The notes below the pieces were generated by a model. It did no database searches, had not been told where the DNA came from, and worked only from the letters and a program-made list of their open reading frames with translations. Of a DNA stretch of 9,379 nucleotides, positions 1-6,816 are shown piece by piece (position 1 is the first letter of the stretch; each line of letters starts with the position of its first letter). The position numbers and the translations under genes are program-made. Source of the DNA: Acidobacteriota bacterium (lineage in GTDB: Bacteria > Acidobacteriota > Terriglobia > UBA7540); contig JAJYHU010000145.1 of assembly GCA_021784615.1 (NCBI GenBank), forward strand, positions 1 to 9,379, written 5' to 3'.

Positions 1-197
1 GGATTGTATAGATCGGTGATGTAGAAAAGAAGGGTTAGAAAGAAGCAGGCTCCGATCGCAATGCTCTTGAATCCGTGGGCGAGGAAAACCGTTTGGCTGA
101 CCGTCAGGGAGATGGCTATTTGCACAGCCACTAGAATGGCGACTGCATCTCCCACCCACAGCATCAACTGCCTGTTCCGGATTTGTCGCTTAAGCAT
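1..197 (-). CDS. Probable polyprenyl-phosphate glycosylphosphotransferase, N-terminal membrane part (cut by window edge)
   Basis: Only the first 65 codons are present; the gene continues past the left edge. The ATG at 195-197 is preceded directly by an in-frame TAG, so translation cannot start further upstream. The peptide has a basic start (MLKRQIRNRQ), a hydrophobic helix at about residues 12-33, a short loop, a second helix at about 43-60, and then ITDLYN. Two N-terminal helices ending in a (G/D)LYD-like motif are typical of the membrane domain of bacterial sugar transferases that load the first sugar-1-phosphate onto undecaprenyl phosphate. The catalytic domain is outside the window, so the call is an inference from topology, motif and location beside glycan genes. 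No strong SD is visible. It lies 167 nt downstream of the glycosyltransferase gene on the same strand and may be in the same operon or have its own promoter. It could be another polytopic membrane protein. Confidence 0.5.
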   Translation of the reverse strand, partial: MLKRQIRNRQLMLWVGDAVAILVAVQIAISLTVSQTVFLAHGFKSIAIGACFFLTLLFYITDLYN

Positions 198-364
198 CGG
201 CGTCTAGCCCTAAGTAAAAACTCCGGTCCGACGGGTATCCCGGCCTCCCACAACTACCGGTGAACTGAAGCTCGAAAAGCTTCCGCCGCACGGACAAGTT
301 TGCGAAATGATCGCTGTTGTTCCGTAGATCCCGATCTTTGTGCTTAGGCATACCCCGGAACCGC
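198..364 (-). other. Gap between the glycosyltransferase and the glycosylphosphotransferase, with a small hairpin
   Basis: This is a 167-nt stretch without an open frame. It contains one perfect short inverted repeat, GAAGCT (267-272) and AGCTTC (278-283), with a 5-nt loop. No T-run follows on either strand, so it is not a convincing intrinsic terminator. I found no good -35/-10 pair for the leftward gene. Confidence 0.35.
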
Positions 365-1579
365 CTATGATGATCTGTTTCCGGGCGATGATTCTATCTT
401 GGGCCTAATTTGACGCGCCAAAAAGCTGTCCAAAGGAGCCAAAACTTTTTCCCACTGGAAGTGCGCCTCGATTAGACTCCGGCCCGCACGCGACAATTGC
501 GCACGATAACCCGAATCCTGAAGGATTCTTACAAGGTGGCCGGCAAATTCCTGCGGCGTTTCCGCTGCAAGAACCGGTGAGCCGGCAAGTTTCCCAAACG
601 GCTTTGCCGCAAGTCGAGTCGCTACCACGGGAACGCCCATCGCTAGCGCTTGCAGAATCTTGTTTTGAATTCCCGCGCCGAACCGGATGGGCGCCACGCT
701 GACTGCGGAACTTGAAACTTCCGGGCGAATATCGGGCACATTCGCGCGCACTTCGATTCCAGGGGTCTGGGCTAAGGCTCGTACTGACCGCGGAGGGTTG
801 AGTCCGACCACGGAAAACTGAGCGTCCGGAACTTGACGCCGAACCAGCGGGAAGATTTGGTCGGTGAAGTATAGAGCCGCGTCGGTATTCGGCAGATAGT
901 CCAGCTTGCCACAATAAACAATACGCCGAGGGTTGTAATGTCCCTCCTGAAAGGCAAATTCTTCGGTGTCCACGCCCATCGATGATTGCAGCAAATTCGT
1001 TGTGCCGGACTGCTCCTGCACCCATCGGAGGTCTTCCTCCGTGTGGACCAGAACTCTGTCGAACCACCGGGGCACCTCTGCCTCATAGCGCCGGATGCGG
1101 TTTCGGTCCATCCGCGCGCCCAGCCAGATCGGGTTCCACCAGATTTTCTGCATCCGCGAATAGTGGAGGTATATCGAGTCCGCCATGTCCAATACGCGCG
1201 GAAGGTGGTGATACGGCCGGACGTACTCGGCCATTCGCACCAAGTGCACGAAGAGCAGGTCAAAGGCTCCGCTTCGAATGTCCGCGTCGAGAGCATCCGC
1301 GAAGCGGGGGCATTCGTAGAGCTTGACCTGCAAAGGCAGGTCGGAAAAGAAGGCTGTCACGCCGTTCCAGGCGTAAGCGGCCTTGCCCATGTTGAAAATT
1401 CTCTGCTGCAGTCCGGGCAGGTCGGAATGGCGGCTTCCGTTCAATTTGACCTGCGAACCCATAGCGTAGAGAGTGACTTCATGAGATCGAAGCAGATGGC
1501 GCAGCGTGTAATAGACACGCATTCTGTAACCGCCGATGGGCGGGAACGGGAGCCGGGCTGTCAAATAAGCAATGCGCAT
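365..1579 (-). CDS. GT4-family glycosyltransferase, XrtA/PEP-CTERM-associated type
   Basis: A 404-residue GT-B fold glycosyltransferase that probably transfers a sugar from a nucleotide donor to a lipid-linked glycan at the cytoplasmic membrane. The N-terminal acceptor half starts MRIAYLTARLPFPPIGGYRMR, which matches the 'hR.PYPP..G...R' opening of the sugar transferases associated with exosortase/PEP-CTERM polysaccharide loci. The C-terminal donor half runs from about residue 218: YCGKLDYLPNTDA (222-234), FSVVGLNPP (255-263), VPDIRPEV (281-288), APIRFGAGIQNKI (296-308) and ALAMGVPVVAT (311-321). Length is normal for the family. Residue 310 is Gln (codon CAA) where GT4 enzymes usually have Glu of the EX7E motif. 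The ATG at 1577-1579 has only a weak SD. It lies 76 nt downstream of gmhB on the same strand. The donor sugar cannot be read from sequence; GDP-heptose is possible from context but not shown. Confidence 0.88.
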   Translation of the reverse strand: MRIAYLTARLPFPPIGGYRMRVYYTLRHLLRSHEVTLYAMGSQVKLNGSRHSDLPGLQQRIFNMGKAAYAWNGVTAFFSDLPLQVKLYECPRFADALDADIRSGAFDLLFVHLVRMAEYVRPYHHLPRVLDMADSIYLHYSRMQKIWWNPIWLGARMDRNRIRRYEAEVPRWFDRVLVHTEEDLRWVQEQSGTTNLLQSSMGVDTEEFAFQEGHYNPRRIVYCGKLDYLPNTDAALYFTDQIFPLVRRQVPDAQFSVVGLNPPRSVRALAQTPGIEVRANVPDIRPEVSSSAVSVAPIRFGAGIQNKILQALAMGVPVVATRLAAKPFGKLAGSPVLAAETPQEFAGHLVRILQDSGYRAQLSRAGRSLIEAHFQWEKVLAPLDSFLARQIRPKIESSPGNRSS

Positions 1580-1655
1580 TGTATCTCGGTTCTTCGACGA
1601 TCTGCGCTCCTGCCGTCCTGCAAGAAAAATCCAAAGCGCTTTCGCCGCCGGGATC

Positions 1656-2258
1656 TCATTTCTCAGTAGAAGCAGCGCTTAATATCCACGCGGCCGCCGC
1701 GCGGATGGAATCCGTGCTAAAGTCCGCAGTCGGCGGGTTTTGATCATTAAAATCTGGAGGTCGCAGCCAGATTGTCCTGCAACCTGCCGCGTGCCCGGCC
1801 TCGATGTCGCTCGCCGCATCTCCCACCATCCAGGATCGCGAAAGATCGATCCCGCGCTCCTCGGCAGCCTGCTGCAACATCCTCGGCCGGGGCTTGCGGC
1901 ATTGGCAGTCGGCGCTTGGTTCGTGCGGGCAATAGTAAACAGCGTCAATCCCGGCGCCTTCTTGCCCCAGCTGTTGAGCTATTCTTTGATGGATAGTCTC
2001 AAGAACGCCGACCGTCAGCTTCTTTCTGGAAATCGCGCTCTGGTTCGTAACGATGATGAGCAGGAATCCGCGCAGCTTCAATTCCCGCAGCGCTTCGGCC
2101 ACGCCGGGAAGGAACTCCACCTGCTCCCACGCCGTGATGTACTGGCCTGCGGGAGCTTTGCGATTGATCACGCCATCACGATCGAGAAATACGGCTCTCC
2201 GCACGGCACTTTCGCTGCTACCAAATCTTAGTTGATGTACTCCCGAGTTGGCGGTCAT
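1656..2258 (-). CDS. gmhB: D-glycero-D-manno-heptose-1,7-bisphosphate 7-phosphatase
   Basis: A 200-residue cytoplasmic HAD-family phosphatase that removes the C7 phosphate from heptose-1,7-bisphosphate. Visible motifs: HAD motif I FLDRDGVIN with D26 and D28; motif II VTNQS (70-74); motif III Lys in CRKP (K122); motif IV MVGDAASDI with D147 and D151. The family's structural zinc site is present as C110-P-H112 and C118-Q-C120. I chose the ATG at 2258 because it overlaps the hddA stop in an ATGA arrangement, which suggests translational coupling. The frame stays open upstream to 2384, but that stretch lies inside hddA and does not resemble the family. The resulting protein has about 20 residues before motif I, slightly long; a GTG at residue 19 is an alternative start. 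It acts after HddA and before HddC. Confidence 0.9.
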   Translation of the reverse strand: MTANSGVHQLRFGSSESAVRRAVFLDRDGVINRKAPAGQYITAWEQVEFLPGVAEALRELKLRGFLLIIVTNQSAISRKKLTVGVLETIHQRIAQQLGQEGAGIDAVYYCPHEPSADCQCRKPRPRMLQQAAEERGIDLSRSWMVGDAASDIEAGHAAGCRTIWLRPPDFNDQNPPTADFSTDSIRAAAAWILSAASTEK

Positions 2259-3286
2259 ATCCTGGCGGAGTCGCCGTCCACCCTCCAGGTCTGCAGGCCG
2301 TTGAAGTCGAACCCAAACCCCACTGGGATCCCACCCAATTTCCTTAAGGCTTCGGCCACACGGTGCTTGCGTTCGAAGCAGCAATAAAAGAGCATGTAGC
2401 CGCCTCCACCCGCGCCCGTGATTTTGCCGCCTACGGCCCCGGCCTTGCGGGCGGCCTCATACATCTCGTCGATCCTTGAGTTGCTGATTTTCGGCGACAG
2501 TTTTTTCTTTGACTCCCAGGCCTCATGTAGCAAGTCGCCAAAATCGTTCAGCCGCCTCCGCAGCAGCGTATTTTTCATTTCCACGGCTAGTTCCTTCTGG
2601 CGCCTCAGGCCGTGGATGGTGCCGGCCTCGCCTTGCTCGTAGCGGCCAACCTGGTCCTTAATGATGCCGTCGGACATCCGGGTCGTGCCGGTGTAGACCA
2701 GCAGCAGGTTGTGCTCCAGTTCGTTGATGATTTCCTGGGGGATCCTGAGCGGATTGACAATAACGCGGTCCCGCTCAAATTCCATAAAATTGAATCCGCC
2801 GAAGGTGGCGGCATACTGGTCTTGCAACCCGCCTTTGATTTGCAATTCTTCGCGTTCGATCCGATATGCGGCGTTTGCCGTCTCGTAATCGGTCATGGGC
2901 AGGTTCAGGAATTCCTTCATGAGGCCTACCAGGCATACCATCAAAGTGGACGATGACCCGAGCCCCGATCCCGGCGGCGCCTCGCTGTGCACGAAGAGGT
3001 CAAAACCCGATGAGCGCTGTCCCCCCAAGCTCTGAATCGCTGCTTTGACCAGGTCGAGCTTGCCGTCATAGACGGGGTTCGTTTCTGTGTCGTAGTTCAC
3101 GACGTAGCCGAGGTCGGCCGATTCGATGTTGATCTGCCCGTCCGCGCGGCTGCAGAGTGTTCCCCAAACGTACTGGCCGATTGTGGCATTGAGCACACAT
3201 CCGCCTTCCTGCTCAAGAAACTGTTTGACGTCGGTCCCCCCTCCGGCAAAACTGATCCGCAGTGGGACTTTGGCTCGAATCAGCAT
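2255..3286 (-). CDS. hddA: D-glycero-alpha-D-manno-heptose-7-phosphate kinase (GHMP kinase)
   Basis: A 343-residue GHMP-family kinase that phosphorylates heptose-7-phosphate at C1, giving the 1,7-bisphosphate in the cytoplasm. The three family motifs are complete: PLRISFAGGGTD (8-19), the ATP-binding PPGSGLGSSS (104-113), and KITGAGGGGYMLF (288-300). GLQDQYAA (153-160) contains the expected catalytic Asp (D156). The AGGGTD opening followed by GGCVLNATI is typical of HddA-like sugar-1-kinases rather than galactokinase or homoserine kinase. The start codon overlaps the hddC stop by 7 nt and has a GGAAAG SD 9 nt upstream. The stop overlaps the gmhB ATG. Neighbours hddC and gmhB support heptose as substrate. 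L-fucose kinase-like enzymes share the fold, but the pyrophosphorylase and phosphatase neighbours make heptose much more likely. Confidence 0.9.
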   Translation of the reverse strand: MLIRAKVPLRISFAGGGTDVKQFLEQEGGCVLNATIGQYVWGTLCSRADGQINIESADLGYVVNYDTETNPVYDGKLDLVKAAIQSLGGQRSSGFDLFVHSEAPPGSGLGSSSTLMVCLVGLMKEFLNLPMTDYETANAAYRIEREELQIKGGLQDQYAATFGGFNFMEFERDRVIVNPLRIPQEIINELEHNLLLVYTGTTRMSDGIIKDQVGRYEQGEAGTIHGLRRQKELAVEMKNTLLRRRLNDFGDLLHEAWESKKKLSPKISNSRIDEMYEAARKAGAVGGKITGAGGGGYMLFYCCFERKHRVAEALRKLGGIPVGFGFDFNGLQTWRVDGDSARI

Positions 3287-4011
3287 GAAGCAAATCTTTC
3301 CGGTAACTCGGCTTGTGCCTTTTGATAGTCTCCCGGAACCCCAATATCGATAAAATATCCCTCCCAGGGAAACCCATAAAATGGGCGTCCAATCATCTGG
3401 GGGAAAACTTCCTTCTCAAGCGACACTTTCTGCCGCCTCGGCATGTGGCGGAATATGGTCTTGTTCATAATGTACAACCCGCCGCTGACCCATCGTGTCC
3501 GGTTCGCGTCGTTAGTTCCTTCCGAAGCCGCCGGCTGCTTCTCAAGGAAGGCTTTGATCCGTTTACGGGCATCGAGCACGACGGACCCGTATCGTCCTGT
3601 TTCATGCGGGCTGGCTAAGGCCAGCGTAGTTTCTGCGCGATGCCGCCGGTGGAAGACGAGCATTTGGTGCAAATCGACGTCAAAGATTGAGTCTCCATTC
3701 AGGACCAGAAATTCTTCACCGGCCAACATCGAGCGCAAATTCCTGAGCGCTCCTCCGGTGCCGAGCGGTACGCTTTCCACCGAGTACCGCAGACGCAGTC
3801 CCGGAAGTTGGTGCTTTGCATAGTGCCGGGCAACCGCCTTGCGCCGGTGGCCTAGCGCCAGGATGATTTCAGTGATTCCCTGCGCCCGAAGCCAGCCTAA
3901 TAGATAGTTCAAAAAGGGCTGCTTTCCGATCGGCGCCAAGCTCTTCGGAAGATTCGGGACTGCTTTCCGCAGCCTCGTCCCCTGTCCTCCTGCCAAAACC
4001 ACAGCTTCCAT
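3280..4011 (-). CDS. hddC: D-glycero-alpha-D-manno-heptose-1-phosphate guanylyltransferase
   Basis: A 243-residue sugar-1-phosphate nucleotidyltransferase, expected to make GDP-D-glycero-alpha-D-manno-heptose from GTP and heptose-1-phosphate. Visible motifs: the nucleotide-binding signature LAGGQGTRLR (6-15), the LPKSLAPI loop (21-28), LGTGGAL (83-89), the metal-binding NGDSIFDVD (105-113, with D107), SLEKEVFP (197-204) and GYFIDIGVPGDY (218-229, with D222). Length is near that of known HddC proteins, and there is no left-handed-helix extension. The frame opens further upstream at a TTG (4041), but the ATG at 4011 has GGAG at 4020-4023 with 8-nt spacing and gives a conventional N-terminus, so I use it. 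It is the first gene of the cluster as seen here. Guanylyl rather than another nucleotidyl specificity is inferred from the hddA and gmhB context. Confidence 0.87.
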   Translation of the reverse strand: MEAVVLAGGQGTRLRKAVPNLPKSLAPIGKQPFLNYLLGWLRAQGITEIILALGHRRKAVARHYAKHQLPGLRLRYSVESVPLGTGGALRNLRSMLAGEEFLVLNGDSIFDVDLHQMLVFHRRHRAETTLALASPHETGRYGSVVLDARKRIKAFLEKQPAASEGTNDANRTRWVSGGLYIMNKTIFRHMPRRQKVSLEKEVFPQMIGRPFYGFPWEGYFIDIGVPGDYQKAQAELPERFASC

Positions 4012-4304
4012 CGCCTTGGCTCCGTCCCCGTTCAGGCCCAATGCTCTTTTTTGCCATGCTCAATGCCTGACGAGGCCTTTGTTTCTTACCCTGGTTCCGA
4101 ATTGAGCATCAGCACTTTAAAATTATAGACTTTTAATTATCAGACAGTCCGAGCTTGAAGACAACCTTTGCGGGTTTTGGGGACTTGCAAACTACTAAAT
4201 AACTAAGCGTACAAATGCAGCGGGGAATTGTGAAAGAAGCATGTTATTGCGGCGTGTGATCAAGGCCAATCCTCCAGGTGCAAAGCCTCTGGCGAAGGTC
4301 TGAT
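4012..4304 (-). other. Intergenic region upstream of the heptose operon
   Basis: A 293-nt gap between the VWFA gene stop and the hddC start, both on the minus strand. No protein-coding frame is credible. The middle (about 4115-4210) is AT-rich compared with its surroundings and holds the candidate promoter. I see no strong intrinsic terminator after the VWFA gene; a TTTGC/GCAAA pair near 4170-4190 has a loop that is too long. Confidence 0.5.
4122..4150 (-). promoter_or_regulatory. Candidate sigma-70 promoter for hddC-hddA-gmhB
   Basis: On the minus strand a perfect TATAAT occupies 4122-4127 in an AT-rich stretch. The hexamer 17 nt upstream (4145-4150, GGACTG) is a poor -35. The start of transcription would be near 4114, giving a leader of about 100 nt before the hddC ATG. 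The call rests on the -10 box and position alone. Confidence 0.4.
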
Positions 4305-5492
4305 CTATTCTCCCGAAGTCGCGAAGTACCCGGGTTTGTTCCGAACGATGACGCCTTTGCGATCGATGACTACGCGAATTGTCCGGTAGGTCCCGTCCAG
4401 ACTGCTGTCCGTTGGCGTATACCCGATTAGATACTGGTTGGCCAGCTCGCGCCTGATGTTGTCAAGAGTGTCGGCCAGCGCAATCATCTTGTCAGCTGTG
4501 TAGATCCCCGTTTCAGCCCCCAAGCCCTTGTTCTGGTCCATTGTATCGAATTTGCCGTGCGCGAGGTACCCTGTCAGGTAGCCTGTTCCTGGAGACTTCC
4601 GCAAGGGGAAAAAAGCCGCTCCTCCCGTGTCCTCGGCAATCTTTTCAAGATCCTTGTCGCCAGGATTCGCAAATCCATATCCGGTATTTCCAATTGTGTA
4701 GATGGCGGTTTCAGCCCGGTGCGCCATGGAAATCGCTTCTTCCAGCGAATGCTTGCTCTCGACATCGATGCCGTCGCTGATTAGCACCAGTACCCGCCGG
4801 TTTTGCTCCCGGGGTCCCGAGTTCTTCATTTCCTGTTCACAAGCGTCGTAGATTGCGTCGTATACGGCTTTGCCGCCGCCCGCCTTGAGTTTTTGAATCT
4901 TTTCGTTCAGAGCATCGGGATCGTTGGTAAAGCCCTGGACCAGGGAGCTTGTGGCGTCAAAGGTCTCAAGGAAAATCTTGTTATTGCTCTCGATTCCTCT
5001 CAGCACATTAAACACAAAGCTGCTTGCAGCATCTTTTTCAAACTTCAGTTCAAAGCGGGCACTATTGCTGGTGTCGACGATCAAGCCAACGCGAAGCGGA
5101 GGAACAACGTCGCTGCTGAAGTAGCGAATGGTTTGCCGTTTTCCGTCTTCGTATAGTTTGAAATCATTCTTGGTCAAGTCGATGACGGGAATGCCGCGCT
5201 TGTCCAACACACTTACGGGGACGTTAACCACTTCCACATGCACCCGGATACTTTGGTTGCCGTTTGCCCGGTTGGATCCTTGGGGATGGGCATTGCTTGC
5301 CTTTGCTGCGGGGCTTTCTGGGGGAGCCTGCCTGCCCCGCGCTATTCCTGGCGAGCACACAAGGAGCGCAGCTATTAGCATCCATGTCATGGTAGTTGCC
5401 ATGAGCCCAGGGACTTGCGGTAACGTCGTTTGCTTGCGCTGGTTCACAACGCCTGTTTCCGGGTTTACGATAGTCGAATTATGCTGAAGCAA
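4305..5492 (-). CDS. Exported VWFA-related domain protein, acidobacterial type
   Basis: A 395-residue protein of the acidobacterial VWFA-related family. Its role is unknown; such proteins are thought to act outside the cytoplasm in adhesion or protein contacts. A hydrophobic segment (about residues 35-50) preceded by a polar tail acts as signal peptide or anchor. A family-typical beta-rich entry module, VEVVNVPVSVLDKRGIPVIDL...DFKLYEDGK (87-118), leads into the VWA fold. The MIDAS motif DTSNS is at 140-144 and SDGID at 239-243. The conserved third MIDAS region reads GGGKAVYDAI, with Lys208 where Thr is expected. The C-terminus RRELANQYLIGYTP (347-360) is also typical. The TTG at 5490-5492 has a strong AGGGGG SD (5501-5506) with 8-nt spacing, whereas the in-frame ATG at 5402 has none, so I prefer the TTG. 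It is monocistronic as seen, and divergent from the cation transporter. Confidence 0.85.
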   Translation of the reverse strand: MLQHNSTIVNPETGVVNQRKQTTLPQVPGLMATTMTWMLIAALLVCSPGIARGRQAPPESPAAKASNAHPQGSNRANGNQSIRVHVEVVNVPVSVLDKRGIPVIDLTKNDFKLYEDGKRQTIRYFSSDVVPPLRVGLIVDTSNSARFELKFEKDAASSFVFNVLRGIESNNKIFLETFDATSSLVQGFTNDPDALNEKIQKLKAGGGKAVYDAIYDACEQEMKNSGPREQNRRVLVLISDGIDVESKHSLEEAISMAHRAETAIYTIGNTGYGFANPGDKDLEKIAEDTGGAAFFPLRKSPGTGYLTGYLAHGKFDTMDQNKGLGAETGIYTADKMIALADTLDNIRRELANQYLIGYTPTDSSLDGTYRTIRVVIDRKGVIVRNKPGYFATSGE

Positions 5493-5500
5493 AATCTTAT

Positions 5501-5506
5501 CCCCCT
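5501..5506 (-). promoter_or_regulatory. Ribosome binding site supporting a TTG start
   Basis: On the minus strand AGGGGG lies 8 nt before the TTG at 5490-5492. It is the only SD-like sequence near either candidate start of the VWFA gene, so it decides the start. Confidence 0.65.
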
Positions 5507-5515
5507 GAATGTCTA

Positions 5516-5544
5516 ATTCTAACTCTAGAGTAGCTTAAGGGGAA
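5516..5544 (-). promoter_or_regulatory. Weak candidate promoter for the VWFA gene
   Basis: On the minus strand TAGAAT (5516-5521) is a good -10, with TTCCCC (5539-5544) as a poor -35 at 17-nt spacing. The perfect palindrome ACTCTAGAGT (5522-5531) lies in the spacer, where a repressor could act. This is a pattern only. Confidence 0.25.
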
Positions 5545-5784
5545 GCTGCCCGCAAAGCCGTAAAGATAGGCTTTGGCGCCTCTTGCTCTTCGCCATTCCA
5601 TTGGAGCCTCCCCCAGCCGCTGGCAGTGCATCCTCAGGCCTGCGCTTTGTCCTTCTCAGTTTCTGCCTGTCGCGCTCGCGCAATCTTCACCTGCCTGATA
5701 CCACCTTGGAGGGTTGAGACTCTGTACGGGTTGCATGCGCTCTGTGCCCAGATGAATCGGCCTGATTTCCCATGCGCCGAGCAG

Positions 5785-5830
5785 AGGGGACAAGCAAAAC
5801 GGTTTCCGGCTGGGCTGCTGTCCCCTTTTT
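5785..5830 (+). terminator. Terminator-like hairpin, rightward
   Basis: AGGGGACA (5785-5792) pairs with TGTCCCCT (5819-5826), an 8-bp stem. An AGC/GCT extension with a 2-nt bulge continues inward, and TTTTT follows at 5826-5830. The shape is that of an intrinsic terminator on the plus strand, but no plus-strand gene precedes it. It could end an unannotated small RNA or shield the transporter promoter from upstream transcription. Confidence 0.45.
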
Positions 5831-5845
5831 ACACTCGCATCTGCA

Positions 5846-5874
5846 TTGCAGGGTTGCTGCCGGTGGAATAGAAT
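5846..5874 (+). promoter_or_regulatory. Candidate sigma-70 promoter for the cation transporter
   Basis: TTGCAG (5846-5851) and TAGAAT (5869-5874) are separated by exactly 17 nt. Transcription would start near 5881, leaving a very short leader that contains the GAGG SD (5882-5885) ahead of the ATG at 5893. Confidence 0.4.
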
Positions 5875-5892
5875 CACCAATGAGGTTGTCGG

Positions 5893-6816
5893 ATGCATGA
5901 GTTGAAGCATGGGGGATCGAGCGGCTGGGTTGTGAAGACGGCGGTGGTCGTCACGTTGGCCTTGGTTGTTACCGAGTTTGTTGTGGGGTCCATGGGCCAC
6001 AGTTTGGCACTTATTGGCGATGGCTGGCACAATCTGAGCGATGTCCCGACGCTGATTTTCTCCTGGTTCGCGCTCTACCTGGAGCAGAAGCCTCCCGACC
6101 GTCAAAGAACTTACGGCTACCAGCGCGCCGGTGTTCTGGCGGCGTTTGTAAATGGTCTGATCCTGGTAGGCGTATCGCTTTACATTTGTTTTGACGGCTA
6201 CCGGCGCATGGTCCAGCCGGAGCCAGTTAGTGCGGGCAAAATGTTGATTGTGGGGATCATCGCGCTGGCTGTTAATGCCAGTGTGACGATCGGACTTGCC
6301 CGCCAGCATCGGGATCTGAATCTGCGGGCGGTCTTTATTCACTATCTGGGCGATACGTTGTCGAATGTGGGAATCATCGTCGGGGCGTTGCTGATCCGTT
6401 CTACGGGGCAGCAGTTGATTGATCCGCTGCTGGCCTTTCTGATTGCCGGGATGATCTTATGGAGTGCTATCCATGTGATCGCTGAATCAGCGGATATTCT
6501 GCTGGAAAGCCTGCCCAAAGGAATGAGCCTGGAGCAGATTGCGGCGGCGATGCTCCGGATTCCAGGCGTTCGAGAGGTCCACGACGTTCATGTCTGGAGC
6601 CTGGGGTCGGAATCCCACGCTCTTTCATGCCACGTTCACATTCTGGATGTGCCCACGTCTGAAAGCGAACGGATCGGTCACCATGTTCGCGAAGTCTTGG
6701 CGCATAAATTCGGGATCACGCACTCGACCATCCAGTTTGAGCACGAGCATGAATTGGGCGAGTTCCACAAGTACATGCCTGAGCCAGCAGGAAAGAAAGT
6801 AGGCAGAGAGCAGTAG
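5893..6816 (+). CDS. Cation diffusion facilitator (CzcD/ZnT-like zinc efflux protein)
   Basis: A 307-residue inner-membrane metal/proton antiporter expected to export Zn2+ and possibly Co2+ or Cd2+. Six hydrophobic segments are readable in residues 12-200. The transport site is the H-x3-D / H-x3-D type of the zinc branch: H46 and D50 in GDGWHNLSD (42-50), and H150 and D154 in HYLGDTLSN (150-158). The cytoplasmic C-terminal domain contains VREVHDVHVWSLGSESHALSCHVHI (226-250), typical of CzcD-like proteins, and ends with a His/Glu-rich patch EHEHE (283-287). There is no long His-rich loop. The ATG at 5893 has GAGG 7 nt upstream. The last five residues (VGREQ) and the TAG stop lie inside the heptamer array that starts at 6801, so the original C-terminus may have been replaced. 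No metal-responsive regulator is adjacent. Confidence 0.92.
   Translation: MHELKHGGSSGWVVKTAVVVTLALVVTEFVVGSMGHSLALIGDGWHNLSDVPTLIFSWFALYLEQKPPDRQRTYGYQRAGVLAAFVNGLILVGVSLYICFDGYRRMVQPEPVSAGKMLIVGIIALAVNASVTIGLARQHRDLNLRAVFIHYLGDTLSNVGIIVGALLIRSTGQQLIDPLLAFLIAGMILWSAIHVIAESADILLESLPKGMSLEQIAAAMLRIPGVREVHDVHVWSLGSESHALSCHVHILDVPTSESERIGHHVREVLAHKFGITHSTIQFEHEHELGEFHKYMPEPAGKKVGREQ

Larger units (their letters stand above)
5493..5892. other. Divergent intergenic region between the VWFA gene and the cation transporter
   Basis: A 400-nt gap between two divergent genes. From left to right it holds the VWFA ribosome site, a weak leftward promoter with a 10-bp palindrome (ACTCTAGAGT, 5522-5531), about 230 nt in which I recognise nothing, a rightward terminator-like hairpin (5785-5830) and a rightward promoter. 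A small frame on the plus strand (5626-5871) has no family resemblance and no SD, and I do not call it. Confidence 0.5.

Noticed and set aside
267..283. Intrinsic terminator after the glycosyltransferase gene
   Set aside because: The 6-bp hairpin has no T-run on either strand.
986..1669. Plus-strand frame of 227 codons antisense to the glycosyltransferase
   Set aside because: It lies almost entirely opposite a gene with clear GT4 motifs and shows no motif of its own; the same holds for other shadow frames beneath hddA, hddC, the VWFA gene and serS.
2259..2384. Upstream extension of gmhB to 2384
   Set aside because: The extension lies within hddA and has no similarity to the family; the ATGA overlap at 2255-2258 gives the expected start.
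4012..4041. TTG start for hddC at 4041
   Set aside because: The ATG at 4011 has a well-spaced GGAG and gives the usual MEAVVLAGG opening.
5545..5890. NiCo (czcD) or yybP-ykoY type metal riboswitch ahead of the transporter
   Set aside because: The conserved junction sequences of these motifs are not visible; only a terminator-like hairpin is present.
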